From Pseudomonas graminis (lineage in GTDB: Bacteria > Pseudomonadota > Gammaproteobacteria > Pseudomonadales > Pseudomonadaceae), in assembly GCF_001705435.1 (NCBI RefSeq), contig NZ_MDEN01000057.1, forward strand, positions 1 through 64,000: 64,000 nt of DNA, read 5' to 3'. Shown here piece by piece: positions 1 through 8,518 of the stretch. The stretch's first letter is position 1. The number at the start of each line of letters is the position of its first letter. Position numbers and translations under genes: made by a program. A model generated the notes under the pieces. It was not told the origin of the DNA. It did not search any database and saw only the letters and a list, made by a program, of their open reading frames with translations.

Positions 1-58
1 GTCCAACTCTTTGATTATCAAGGAGTTTTCCGTTTCGTCTGCGCCGGAAGTGGGGCGA

Positions 59-86
59 ATTATAGACAGATCCAGAGGGGCGTCAA
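59..86 (-). promoter_or_regulatory. Strong sigma-70 promoter reading left out of the window
   Basis: On the minus strand there is a -35 box TTGACG (81-86), a 16-bp spacer and a perfect -10 box TATAAT (59-64). Transcription would run towards position 1. The sequence beyond it (1-58) has no reading frame that I recognise. It resembles, from memory, the distal promoter and leader of Pseudomonas rrn operons. The promoter boxes are seen directly; the rrn assignment is inference. Confidence 0.6.
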
Positions 87-131
87 CCCCTAATTTAATG
101 AAACTGTCATATCAGTCAAAAAATAGCTGCT

Positions 132-161
132 GGGAGGGCAAGTTTGGCAACTTGCCCTCCC
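132..161 (-). terminator. Terminator hairpin after bauC
   Basis: A perfect 13-bp inverted repeat (GGGAGGGCAAGTT, 132-144, and its complement at 149-161) with a 4-nt loop lies just downstream of the bauC stop codon. Read leftwards it is followed after a few bases by a run of T. It probably ends the bauA-bauC transcript. Confidence 0.6.
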
Positions 162-168
162 CAAAGCT

Positions 169-1662
169 TTAAAGACTCGGGAATGCGAACTGCGATGCCT
201 CGTGACTGGCGCGCTGCGGCCACCGCTGTGTGATGGCTTTGCGGCGGGTATAGAAACGAACGCCATCCGGGCCATAGGCATGCAAGTCACCAAACAGTGA
301 ACGTTTCCATCCACCAAAGCTGTGATAAGCGACAGGCACAGGCAGCGGAACGTTCACCCCAACCATACCCACCTCGATCTGATCGCAGAACAAGCGGGCC
401 GCCTCACCATCGCGGGTGAAAATGCAGGTGCCATTGCCGTATTCATGGTCGTTAATCAACTGCATCGCATGTTCAAGACTGTTCACACGCACAATGCACA
501 GCACCGGCCCGAATATCTCTTCTTTATAGATACGCATCTCGGCCGTGACATGGTCGAACAGGCAGCCACCCAGAAAGAATCCATCTTCATGTCCGGGGAC
601 CGTGAGCCCACGACCATCTACCACAAGCTTCGCACCTGCACCCACGCCGTCTTCTATATAGCTGCTGACCTTGTCACGATGCTGCCCCGTGACCAGAGGG
701 CCCATATCAAGGCCGTTGGAAGTCCCGGCGCCGATCTTCAATCCATTGATTTGCGGCACTAGCTTGGCAACCAATGCGTCGGCTACCTGGTCACCCACGC
801 ACACTGCAACCGAAATCGCCATGCAGCGCTCGCCGCACGAGCCATAGGCCGCGCCCATCAAAGCGCTCACGGCGTTATCCAGGTCTGCGTCGGGCATCAG
901 CACGGCGTGGTTCTTCGCGCCGCCCAGTGCTTGAACCCGCTTGCCGCGTGCGGTGGCTTCTTTATAGATGTACTCGGCAATCGGTGTAGACCCCACAAAG
1001 CTCAGCGCTTTGACTTCAGGGGCTTCGATCAGCGCATCAACCGCCACCTTGTCGCCGTGCACGACATTGAGTACACCCTTCGGCAATCCGGCCTCATGCA
1101 GCAACTCAGCGATCAGCAACGTTGAGCTCGGATCGCGCTCGGACGGTTTGAGGATGAAACAGTTGCCGCAGGCGATCGCCAACGGGTACATCCAAAGCGG
1201 AACCATCGCGGGAAAGTTGAACGGGGTGATGCCCGCCACTACGCCAAGCGGCTGAAAGTCAGACCATGCATCAATGTTCGGGCCGACGTTGCGGCTGTAC
1301 TCGCCCTTGAGGATCTCAGGCGCCGCACTCGCGTATTCGACATTCTCGATACCGCGTTTGAGTTCTCCCGCCGCGTCTTCGAGGGTCTTGCCGTGCTCTT
1401 CGCTGATCAGTCGGGCAATACGTGCCTCGTTCTGCTCCAAGAGCTGCTTGAAGCGGAACATCACCTGCGCGCGTTTGGCAGGAGGGGTGTTGCGCCATGC
1501 AGGGAAGGCCGCTTTGGCCGAGTCGATCGCCTGTTGCACGGTTTCGCGACTGGCGAGTGGCACCGTGCGAATGGCCTGGCCAGTCGACGGGTTGAACACA
1601 TCGGCGCTGCGGCCGTTTTCGCTGATCAGCTCGCCATGTATCAGGTGTTGAATGGTGCTCAT
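169..1662 (-). CDS. bauC: CoA-acylating (methyl)malonate-semialdehyde dehydrogenase
   Basis: This 497-aa aldehyde dehydrogenase has the normal family length. It converts malonate semialdehyde (or methylmalonate semialdehyde) with NAD and CoA to acetyl-CoA (or propionyl-CoA) and CO2. The fold is marked by the TPFNFP segment (about residues 147-151), the GSTP cofactor loop (about 224-227) and the catalytic Cys280 in GERCMA. Asn251 (GGAKNH) stands where most aldehyde dehydrogenases have a general-base Glu, which is typical of the CoA-dependent MMSDH group. It lies 67 bp downstream of the omega-amino-acid transaminase on the same strand, so it probably removes the semialdehyde made from beta-alanine. 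It could equally be called mmsA/iolA, but no mmsB gene is nearby. Confidence 0.9.
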   Translation of the reverse strand: MSTIQHLIHGELISENGRSADVFNPSTGQAIRTVPLASRETVQQAIDSAKAAFPAWRNTPPAKRAQVMFRFKQLLEQNEARIARLISEEHGKTLEDAAGELKRGIENVEYASAAPEILKGEYSRNVGPNIDAWSDFQPLGVVAGITPFNFPAMVPLWMYPLAIACGNCFILKPSERDPSSTLLIAELLHEAGLPKGVLNVVHGDKVAVDALIEAPEVKALSFVGSTPIAEYIYKEATARGKRVQALGGAKNHAVLMPDADLDNAVSALMGAAYGSCGERCMAISVAVCVGDQVADALVAKLVPQINGLKIGAGTSNGLDMGPLVTGQHRDKVSSYIEDGVGAGAKLVVDGRGLTVPGHEDGFFLGGCLFDHVTAEMRIYKEEIFGPVLCIVRVNSLEHAMQLINDHEYGNGTCIFTRDGEAARLFCDQIEVGMVGVNVPLPVPVAYHSFGGWKRSLFGDLHAYGPDGVRFYTRRKAITQRWPQRASHEASQFAFPSL

Positions 1663-1688
1663 GCATAACTCCGGAAAATATCAGCCCG

Positions 1689-1712
1689 CAGGCGCTACCG
1701 AAGTGGCGCCTG
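1689..1712 (-). other. Intercistronic hairpin between bauA and bauC
   Basis: A 10-bp stem with one G-T wobble (CAGGCGCTAC paired with GTGGCGCCTG) closes a CGAA tetraloop in the 67-bp gap between the two genes. There is no T run, so it is more likely an RNA-stability or processing element than a terminator. Confidence 0.4.
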
Positions 1713-1729
1713 TGAGCCTGCAAAGGGGA

Positions 1730-3076
1730 TCAGTCGATTTGATTCAGGGCCTGACCAACTGCGTCAAACATGCGGTCGAGGTCGTCCGGCTTGCTGTTGA
1801 AAGTCGGGCCAAATTGCAGGGTGTCACCGCCGAAGCGCACGTAGAAACCGGCCTTCCACAGCTTCATCGCGGTCTCGAAGGGACGCACAATGGCATCGCC
1901 GTCACGCGGTGCAATCTGAATAGCGCCTGCAAGCCCATAGTTACGGATGTCGACGACGTTTTTGCTGCCCTTGAGGCCGTGCAACGAGTTTTCGAAATGG
2001 GGTGCGGTTTCGGCTACTTGCTGCACCAGGCTCTCGCGCTGAATGATCTCCAGGGCGGCAAGCCCGGCAGCGCAGGCAACCGGATGAGCTGAATAGGTAT
2101 AGCCATGGGGAAACTCCACGGCGTACTCGGGCGTCGGCTGGTTCATGAACGTCTGGTAGATCTCGGTACTCGCAATGACTGCTCCCATGGGGATCGCACC
2201 GTTGGTGATCTGCTTGGCGATACACATCAAGTCCGGCGTTACGCCGAAGCTGTCGGCGCCGAACATCGAACCGGTGCGCCCGAAGCCAGTAATCACCTCG
2301 TCGAAAATCAGCAGAATATTGTGCTGATCACAGATTTCACGCAGACGCTTGAGATACCCCTGCGGCGGAACAATCACGCCCGCAGAGCCCGCCATGGGCT
2401 CAACGATCACCGCTGCAATGTTAGAAGCGTCGTGCAGCTCGATCAGCTTGAGCATCTCATCCGCCAGCGCAACGCCGCCCTGCTCCGGCATGCCACGTGA
2501 ATAGGCGTTGCTGGCAAGCAGTGTATGAGGCAGATGATCGACGTCCATCAATTGCCCGAACATCTTGCGGTTGCCGTTGACGCCACCCAGGCTGGTGCCC
2601 GCGATGTTCACGCCGTGATAGCCACGGGCACGGCCGATCATCTTGGTTTTGGTCGCCTGGCCTTTCAAGCGCCAGTAAGCGCGCACCATCTTGACGGCAG
2701 TGTCAGCGCACTCCGATCCGGAGTCGGTATAGAAGACGTGATTCAGCTTGCCGGGTGTCAGATCGGTGATCTTTTCAGCCAGCTGGAAGGACAGCGGGTG
2801 TCCGAATTGGAATCCCGGCGAGTAGTCCAGCGTACCTAGCTGCCGGGAAACCGCTTCCTGAATCTCCTTGCGGGTGTGCCCTGCCCCACAGGTCCACAGC
2901 CCCGACAGACCGTCATAAATTTTGCGGCCTTTGTCGTCCGTGAGATAGCTCCCCTCGGCGGCGACGATCAGACGTGGATCGCGATGGAAGTTTCGGTTCG
3001 CCGTGTAGGGCATCCAGTGGGCGTCAAGTTTGAGTTGGCTCGCCAGAGACATGTCGGACGATTCGGGCATATTCAT
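1730..3076 (-). CDS. bauA: Beta-alanine (omega-amino acid)--pyruvate aminotransferase
   Basis: This is a class III PLP aminotransferase of 448 aa, the usual length. It moves the amino group of beta-alanine to pyruvate, giving malonate semialdehyde and alanine. The PLP site is clear: Asp259 in the segment LLIFDEVITGFGRTG and the Schiff-base Lys288 in IAKQITNG. An in-frame GTG lies five codons upstream, but the ATG at 3076 is better because TGAGG sits at the right distance before it. The product feeds bauC, the next gene. A LysR-type regulator is divergent across a 142-bp gap, so that gap should hold both promoters and the operator. The order matches bauA/bauC with the regulator gene in P. aeruginosa as I recall it. 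Confidence 0.92.
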   Translation of the reverse strand: MNMPESSDMSLASQLKLDAHWMPYTANRNFHRDPRLIVAAEGSYLTDDKGRKIYDGLSGLWTCGAGHTRKEIQEAVSRQLGTLDYSPGFQFGHPLSFQLAEKITDLTPGKLNHVFYTDSGSECADTAVKMVRAYWRLKGQATKTKMIGRARGYHGVNIAGTSLGGVNGNRKMFGQLMDVDHLPHTLLASNAYSRGMPEQGGVALADEMLKLIELHDASNIAAVIVEPMAGSAGVIVPPQGYLKRLREICDQHNILLIFDEVITGFGRTGSMFGADSFGVTPDLMCIAKQITNGAIPMGAVIASTEIYQTFMNQPTPEYAVEFPHGYTYSAHPVACAAGLAALEIIQRESLVQQVAETAPHFENSLHGLKGSKNVVDIRNYGLAGAIQIAPRDGDAIVRPFETAMKLWKAGFYVRFGGDTLQFGPTFNSKPDDLDRMFDAVGQALNQID

Positions 3077-3218
3077 CGGAATTAACCTCACTGGTCGTGG
3101 GGGCCTGACTTCCCCATTGAAGTGCGGGCAGGTGCAAGCCGGTTGCAGCTAAAGTGTCACGGGCATAAAGTCTGGAAAACCCTGCTTTTACGATCCTCAG
3201 TTCACCGGCCACTAAACT

Positions 3219-4139
3219 ATGAGCACCCGCCGCAACGACCCGCTGGCGCAAGTCAGCGATTTTGACATCCGTCTGCTGCGCATCTTTCGCAGCGTAGTAG
3301 AGTCCGGCGGCTTCTCGGCAGCGGAAAGCGCGCTGGGTATTGGCCGATCTGCCATCAGTCAGCAGATGAGTGATCTCGAACAGCGCCTGGGATTACGCCT
3401 TTGCCAACGAGGCCGTGCCGGGTTTTCCCTGACGGAGGAAGGCCGAGAGGTTTATCAGTCATCACTGCAGCTATTGAGCGCACTTGAGAGTTTTCGTACG
3501 GAGGTGAACGGTCTTCACCGACATCTGCGCGGCGAATTGAACATCGGGCTGACGGACAATCTGGTCACACTCCCCCACATGCGCATCACCCACGCGCTTT
3601 CCCAGCTGAAAGAACGTGGCCCGGACGTGCACATCAATATCCGCATGATCGCGCCCAACGAAGTCGAGCAAGGGGTGCTCGACGGCAGCTTGCATGTTGG
3701 CGTCGTACCCCAGGCCAGCGCCTTGTCAGGCCTGGAATATCAGCCGCTGTATAGCGAACGTTCGCTGCTGTATTGCGCGGTCGGGCATCCCTTGTTTTAC
3801 GTAGACGATGCGCTGCTTGACGATGATCGACTGTCCGCACAAGAAACCATTGCGCCGACGTTTCGTCTGCCGAGTGAAATCCAGGCCCACTATCAGGCGT
3901 TGAAGTGCACCGCGAGCGCGTCGGATCGGGAAGGCATGGCGTTTCTGATTCTGACCGGGCGTTACATCGGTTATCTGCCCGACCACTACGCCAGCCTTTG
4001 GGTGCAACAAGGTCGGCTGCGTGCGCTGAAGCCCAAAGCGCGGTTTTACGACCTCAGCCTTGTGACCGTCACACGCAAAGGCCGCCGCCCCCATTTGGTG
4101 CTGGAAAGTTTTCTGGAGAGTCTGGCTGCCACACGATGA
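3219..4139 (+). CDS. LysR-type regulator divergent from bauA
   Basis: This 306-aa protein has the LysR layout: an N-terminal winged helix (about residues 14-72, with the FSAAESALGIGRSAISQQMSDLE helix-turn-helix) and a C-terminal co-inducer domain of periplasmic-binding type (about 96-300). Divergent placement next to bauA is the classic arrangement for a LysR protein that controls its neighbour, so it is likely to sense beta-alanine or a related amine and activate bauA-bauC. It probably corresponds to P. aeruginosa BauR, but I assign this by position only. No strong Shine-Dalgarno sequence precedes the ATG, so the start is less certain than the gene. Confidence 0.85.
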   Translation: MSTRRNDPLAQVSDFDIRLLRIFRSVVESGGFSAAESALGIGRSAISQQMSDLEQRLGLRLCQRGRAGFSLTEEGREVYQSSLQLLSALESFRTEVNGLHRHLRGELNIGLTDNLVTLPHMRITHALSQLKERGPDVHINIRMIAPNEVEQGVLDGSLHVGVVPQASALSGLEYQPLYSERSLLYCAVGHPLFYVDDALLDDDRLSAQETIAPTFRLPSEIQAHYQALKCTASASDREGMAFLILTGRYIGYLPDHYASLWVQQGRLRALKPKARFYDLSLVTVTRKGRRPHLVLESFLESLAATR

Positions 4140-4233
4140 AGCCGGCTCAGTACGTCGGCGCCTCAATAACACGCAGTCAACCGGCTGCCATATTCGTCCA
4201 GCCCATGATACACGGGCATGTACAGCGAATCGG

Positions 4234-4262
4234 TGGACAGGTAACTGATCAATTGGACAGGT
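4234..4262 (+). promoter_or_regulatory. Two direct repeats upstream of the nucleobase permease
   Basis: The 9-mer TGGACAGGT occurs twice, at 4234-4242 and 4254-4262, exactly 20 bp apart (two helical turns), ending about 50 bp before the permease start. Spacing on one DNA face suggests a regulator binding site. The RutR-like TetR protein encoded downstream, or the LysR protein upstream, could be the binder; neither is shown. Confidence 0.4.
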
Positions 4263-4313
4263 TTTTGCAGTAACGCTGGATGTCGAAGCCCCACACAAAC
4301 ATCGAGAGCCAGC

Positions 4314-5699
4314 ATGCAGCCTGAAGCGCCAGACAATAACGACCTCATCTATGGCCTCAACGACCGGCCGCACCCCGGACCCGCGGTCCTGGCTGCAATC
4401 CAGCATGTCCTCGCCGCATTCGTGGGCATTATCACGCCGCCACTGATTATCGGATCGGCGCTCGGGCTCGGTGCTTACATGCCTTATCTGATCAGCATGG
4501 CGCTGATGGTCTCGGGTGTGGGCACGTTCATTCAGGCGCGCCGACCGTTCGGTATCGGCGCCGGCATGATTTGCCTGCAAGGCACCAGCTTCGCATTTCT
4601 CGGTGCGGTGCTGTCGGCAGGTTTCATGGTCAAGCAGCGCGGTGGCAGCCCGGAAGACATCATGGCCATGGTGTTCGGGGTATGTTTCTTCGGCGCCGTC
4701 GTGCAGATTGTGCTGAGCCGTTTCATCGGCCAGTTGCGTCGGGTGATCACGCCGCTGGTAACCGGCATCGTCATCACGCTGATCGGGGTCAGCTTGATCA
4801 AGGTCGGCGTGACGGATCTGGGAGGCGGCTTCAACGCTCCGGACTTCGGCGAGCCGGTGAATCTGGCCCTTGGCGTTCTTGTGCTGGCAGTGATCGTCGT
4901 GCTCAACCGTTCAAGCGCGCCCTGGTTGCGGCTGTCGGCCATTATTATCGGGCTCGCGGTCGGCAGCATTGCAGCGTGGTTCAGCGGCAAGCTCATACCT
5001 CACTCCATCGCCGATGTTGCGCTGGTCAGCATTCCCGTGCCCTTTCGGTTCGGATTCAGCTTCGACTGGGCCGCGTTCCTACCGGTGGCGCTTATTTATC
5101 TGATCAGCAGTATCGAAACCGTCGGCGACCTCACCGCCAACTGCATGCTCTCCCGCGAACCCATCAAGGGCCAAAGCTACATTGCCCGACTGAAGGGCGG
5201 CGTATTGGGCGACGGTGTCAGTTGCATGATCGCGGCGACTTTCAGCGCATTCCCGAATACCACCTTTGCGCAGAATAACGGGGTGATTCAGCTCACCGGC
5301 GTGGCCAGCCGCTATGTCGGCCTCTATATAGGAGCGATCCTTTTTCTGCTTGGACTGTTTCCGGTGATCGGCGCGATTCTTCAGCAGATTCCGAAACCGG
5401 TGCTTGGCGGCGCAACATTGGTGATGTTCGGCAGCGTCGCGGCGGCGGGCGTCCGGATCCTTGCTCAAGCGCCACTGGATCGCCGCAGCATGTTGATCAT
5501 CGCCACCTCGTTCGGTGTAGGGCTGGGTATCGCGGCGCAGCCGACGCTGCTGCATCATTTGCCGCAATGGGTGCAGAGCCTGTTTGACTCGGCAATCACC
5601 AGCGGCGGTCTGACGGCCATCGTGATGTGCCTGTTACTTCCGGAGGCCAAGACCTCGAGTGAAGCCAACAACCAGGCAACGGAATCCTTTGAGCACTGA
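4314..5699 (+). CDS. NCS2-family nucleobase (uracil/xanthine) permease
   Basis: A 461-aa inner-membrane transporter with about 12-14 hydrophobic segments and hydrophilic ends. It belongs to the nucleobase-ascorbate (NCS2) family of proton-coupled uptake carriers. The family signature [QEP]-N-x-G-x4-T-[RKG] is present as QNNGVIQLTG (about residues 323-332), and the preceding motif SIETVGDLTA carries the substrate-binding acidic residue. The overall pattern is closer to xanthine carriers than to UraA, but the substrate cannot be settled from sequence. It lies between a LysR regulator and a RutR-like regulator, next to beta-alanine genes. That would fit uptake of a pyrimidine or purine whose breakdown is controlled locally. 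Confidence 0.88.
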   Translation: MQPEAPDNNDLIYGLNDRPHPGPAVLAAIQHVLAAFVGIITPPLIIGSALGLGAYMPYLISMALMVSGVGTFIQARRPFGIGAGMICLQGTSFAFLGAVLSAGFMVKQRGGSPEDIMAMVFGVCFFGAVVQIVLSRFIGQLRRVITPLVTGIVITLIGVSLIKVGVTDLGGGFNAPDFGEPVNLALGVLVLAVIVVLNRSSAPWLRLSAIIIGLAVGSIAAWFSGKLIPHSIADVALVSIPVPFRFGFSFDWAAFLPVALIYLISSIETVGDLTANCMLSREPIKGQSYIARLKGGVLGDGVSCMIAATFSAFPNTTFAQNNGVIQLTGVASRYVGLYIGAILFLLGLFPVIGAILQQIPKPVLGGATLVMFGSVAAAGVRILAQAPLDRRSMLIIATSFGVGLGIAAQPTLLHHLPQWVQSLFDSAITSGGLTAIVMCLLLPEAKTSSEANNQATESFEH

Positions 5700-5783
5700 T
5701 TTACAAGGTCACGCTTGTCGGATGATCGCGGGTGCGCTATGTGTTCACCGCGTCGCACCCAAATGATCCGTCTGGAACCGCAC

Positions 5784-6443
5784 ATGACCCTCGAAGTCCC
5801 CGCTCACAGCCCCAGCGCCACCAAACCGGCCAGCCGCATTCGGCAGAAGAACGAAGAAGCGATCCTCAAGGCTGCCGAGGACGAGTTCGCTCGGCATGGC
5901 TTCAAGGGCACCAGCATGAACACCATCGCGCAGAATGCCGGTTTGCCCAAAGCCAACTTGCACTATTACTTCACCAACAAGCTGGGTCTGTACATCGCGG
6001 TGCTGAGCAACATCATCGAGTTGTGGGACAGCACCTTTAACAACTTGAGCGCAGACGACGATCCGGCACAGGCGCTGACGCACTACATACGCGTCAAGAT
6101 GGAGTTCTCACGACGCCAGCCACAGGCTTCGCGCATATTCGCGATGGAGATCATCAGTGGCGGCGAGTGCCTGAGCCAGTATTTCAGCCAAGACTACCGC
6201 GAATGGTTCCAGGGGCGTGCCGCCGTTTTCCAGGCCTGGATCGACGACGGGAAGATGGATCCGGTCGATCCGGTGCATCTGATTTTCCTGCTGTGGGGCA
6301 GCACTCAGCATTACGCTGACTTCGCCACGCAGATTTGCCAGGTCACCGGCCGTTCGAAGCTGACCAAGCAAGACATGGAGGCCGCTGGGGATAACTTGAT
6401 CCGCATTATCCTCAAAGGCTGCGGACTCACGCCTGCTTTATAA
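5784..6443 (+). CDS. RutR-like TetR-family regulator
   Basis: The chosen start gives 219 aa. It has an N-terminal TetR helix-turn-helix (about residues 18-65, with GTSMNTIAQNAGLPKANLHYYF) and a C-terminal domain with landmarks shared with E. coli RutR (PQASRIFAMEI, HLIFLLWGSTQHYADF). RutR binds uracil or thymine and controls pyrimidine use. Upstream in-frame starts exist at 5715 and 5763, but only 5784 has a Shine-Dalgarno-like GGA at proper distance. The gene follows the permease on the same strand after 84 bp, so it probably represses that permease and perhaps pyrimidine catabolic genes elsewhere. Confidence 0.8.
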   Translation: MTLEVPAHSPSATKPASRIRQKNEEAILKAAEDEFARHGFKGTSMNTIAQNAGLPKANLHYYFTNKLGLYIAVLSNIIELWDSTFNNLSADDDPAQALTHYIRVKMEFSRRQPQASRIFAMEIISGGECLSQYFSQDYREWFQGRAAVFQAWIDDGKMDPVDPVHLIFLLWGSTQHYADFATQICQVTGRSKLTKQDMEAAGDNLIRIILKGCGLTPAL

Positions 6444-6475
6444 CCCTGAAAACCCAAGCGCAGTCTGGAACTACA

Positions 6476-7063
6476 ATGCCTTTTACGCTCACCGGCCCCT
6501 GCGAGTTTCGCGAAGAGATTCGCAAGAGCCGATTCATTACCCTCGCCGCCCCCATCGACACGGCTGCCGATGCTCAAGCGTTCATCGAGGAGCACAGTGA
6601 TCTCGACGCCACGCACAATTGCTGGGCCTGGAAGCTGGGCGCGCAGTACCGCAGCAACGATGATGGAGAACCGGGCGGCACGGCTGGGCGGCCGATACTC
6701 GCGGCCATTGATGCTCAGGATTTCGATCAGGTCGTAGTGATGGTCATCCGCTGGTACGGCGGGACTCAACTGGGCACCGGCGGGCTCGCGAGGGCCTACG
6801 GTGGAGGCGCCAATAAATGCCTGCAGCAGGCTGATCGGGTGCCGTTGATCAACCGAGTGTCGTTGCAATTCGATTGCAGCTTCAGTGAACTGGTGCTGAT
6901 AAAGCTGCGAGTGGCTGAACTCAACGGGCTTGTGGAGGATGAGCGCTTCAACGCAAACGGCGTCACGCTCTCAATCGCCCTGGGGCCCGAGCAGATCGAA
7001 ACGCTTCAGCGCCAATTGTCCGACATCAGTCGCGGTCGGATCGTGTTGCAGCGGCCGCAGTAA
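6476..7063 (+). CDS. YigZ/IMPACT family protein
   Basis: A 195-aa protein of the YigZ (UPF0029/IMPACT) family. The N-terminal half has the family core: THNCWAWKLG (about 45-54), DDGEPGGTAGRPIL (about 60-73) and RWYGGTQLGTGGLARAYG (about 88-105). The C-terminal part is the small DUF1949-type domain. The biochemical role of bacterial members is not firmly known; eukaryotic relatives modulate translation-stress signalling. It starts 32 bp after the TetR gene and may share its transcript. Confidence 0.88.
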   Translation: MPFTLTGPCEFREEIRKSRFITLAAPIDTAADAQAFIEEHSDLDATHNCWAWKLGAQYRSNDDGEPGGTAGRPILAAIDAQDFDQVVVMVIRWYGGTQLGTGGLARAYGGGANKCLQQADRVPLINRVSLQFDCSFSELVLIKLRVAELNGLVEDERFNANGVTLSIALGPEQIETLQRQLSDISRGRIVLQRPQ

Positions 7064-7083
7064 CCGATCCACGGACCCATCGA

Positions 7084-7110
7084 CGCCTTCCCGGCTAAAG
7101 CCGGTCCTGC
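7084..7110 (+). repeat. Single REP element (CCCGGCTAAAGCCGG type)
   Basis: The element has a palindromic core CCCGGCTAAAGCCGG followed by TCCTGC, just after the yigZ stop. The same family is seen as an inverted pair at 44389-44444 and as an array at 51431-51748. Confidence 0.8.
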
Positions 7111-7661
7111 AATGAAACGCGACGACCCTAATCGCCAGTGGATTTGCCCACATCTACTGTGCATCCGGCTGTGGACAAGCTGAGCACACACCGCCGCAGC
7201 CCTTGATCCATATGGCTTGGCGGAGCTTGATCACTTTTTAGCCAAAACAGTGCCTTGTGAGTAAAACCTGTCGTAAAACAGGATGTTAACGCCAGTTATG
7301 CCGATGCAACCCCCGATTCGAGCGGACTGTATCGCTACTCCACAGTTGCTCACATTACCTGTGGAGCAAACTGTGGATAACCCGTGCAAGCCTTCGCCGA
7401 CTGCCGGGTACAGCACGCATTGGCGGAATTGGATATTTTTTATACAGACATACCGCCAGCAGGCACGAGCGTGCGCCATCCTGCCCCCTGAGCTTCCTGT
7501 GGGAAACGTCCACTCACATATGTCGCGAGCCTCTGTCATCCTCTGGCGCTAACGTGAGCGCCTCGCGGCAACACGGCGCTTCAAGAAACAAAATTCCCGT
7601 CGCGCCGTGCTGTCCATGGATTGAGCTAAATGTTTTGTTTGCCTGTAAAGGAGTCATTTCA
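7111..7661. other. 550-bp intergenic region with DnaA-box-like sequences
   Basis: No convincing gene is present. A perfect DnaA box, TGTGGATAA (reverse of TTATCCACA), lies at 7372-7380. Related TGTGGA or CCACAG words lie around 7170, 7340 and 7360. A small hairpin (CCTGT-CGTAAA-ACAGG) is near 7267-7282. A good Shine-Dalgarno AAGGAG for the next gene is at 7648-7653. The same cluster style recurs at 54971-55092. Confidence 0.5.
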
Positions 7662-8348
7662 ATGTCCACCCCTAAAACAGCCCTGATCATCGGAGCGTCA
7701 CGCGGCCTCGGCCTCGGACTGGTGAAACGTCTGACGGAACTGGGCTGGGAAGTCACTGCCACCGTCCGCGACGCTCAAAAGGCCGACGAGATCAAGGCAC
7801 TGCCGAATGTCCAGTTGCAGACACTGGACATCGACGAGCCGTCTTCCCTCGAAGTGCTGACTCATAACCTCAAGGGCCAGACGTATGACCTGCTGTTCGT
7901 CAACGCCGGCGTGATGGGTCCGATGCATCCCAACCCCACCGACGCCACTGCCGGCGAACTGGGTCAGCTGTTTCTCACCAACGCCGTCGCGCCCATCCGC
8001 CTCGCCAAACGCTTCGTCGACCAGATCCGTCCCGAGACCGGCGTGATTGCGTTCATGAGCTCGGTGCTCGGCAGCGTCACCATGCCGGACGCGCCAGAGA
8101 TGGCGCTGTACAAAGCAAGCAAAGCCGCGCTGAACTCAATGACCCACACGTTCGTGACGCAATTGGCCGATAACAAGCCCACCGTGGTATCGATGCACCC
8201 GGGCTGGGTCCGTACGGCGATGGGTGGCGAAGGCGCGGATATCGACGTCGAGACCAGCGTGCGTGGGATTGTCGAGCAGCTTGAGCGGTTTGCAGGGAAA
8301 GGCGGTCATCACTTCGTGAACTATAAGGGTGAGACGATTCCCTGGTGA
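7662..8348 (+). CDS. Short-chain dehydrogenase/reductase
   Basis: This is a 228-aa classical SDR. Cofactor motif GASRGLG (residues 10-16), the NAGV segment, the catalytic Ser in MSSVLGS and the YKASK active site (Tyr and Lys) are all present. It is therefore a likely active NAD(P)-dependent oxidoreductase of the CsgA/C-factor type; the substrate is unknown. The frame is open further upstream, but the ATG at 7662 follows an ideal AAGGAG and starts directly at the beta strand TALIIGAS. It stands alone between two intergenic gaps, upstream of the 8-oxoguanine deaminase gene. Confidence 0.88.
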   Translation: MSTPKTALIIGASRGLGLGLVKRLTELGWEVTATVRDAQKADEIKALPNVQLQTLDIDEPSSLEVLTHNLKGQTYDLLFVNAGVMGPMHPNPTDATAGELGQLFLTNAVAPIRLAKRFVDQIRPETGVIAFMSSVLGSVTMPDAPEMALYKASKAALNSMTHTFVTQLADNKPTVVSMHPGWVRTAMGGEGADIDVETSVRGIVEQLERFAGKGGHHFVNYKGETIPW

Positions 8349-8518
8349 TTGCGATGCAAGTCGCGGCAACATGAGCTGACGTGACTTGCCCGCGCCCGCC
8401 ACACCATTCTAGAATCCGCCCTCGCCTCGCAGCACGTTCGATGCTGCGGCGACCCTGGATCAGCAGACAGGGCAACACTGAGCTGGCGACCTGAACCCAC
8501 TTTCAGAGGAGCCGGCCA

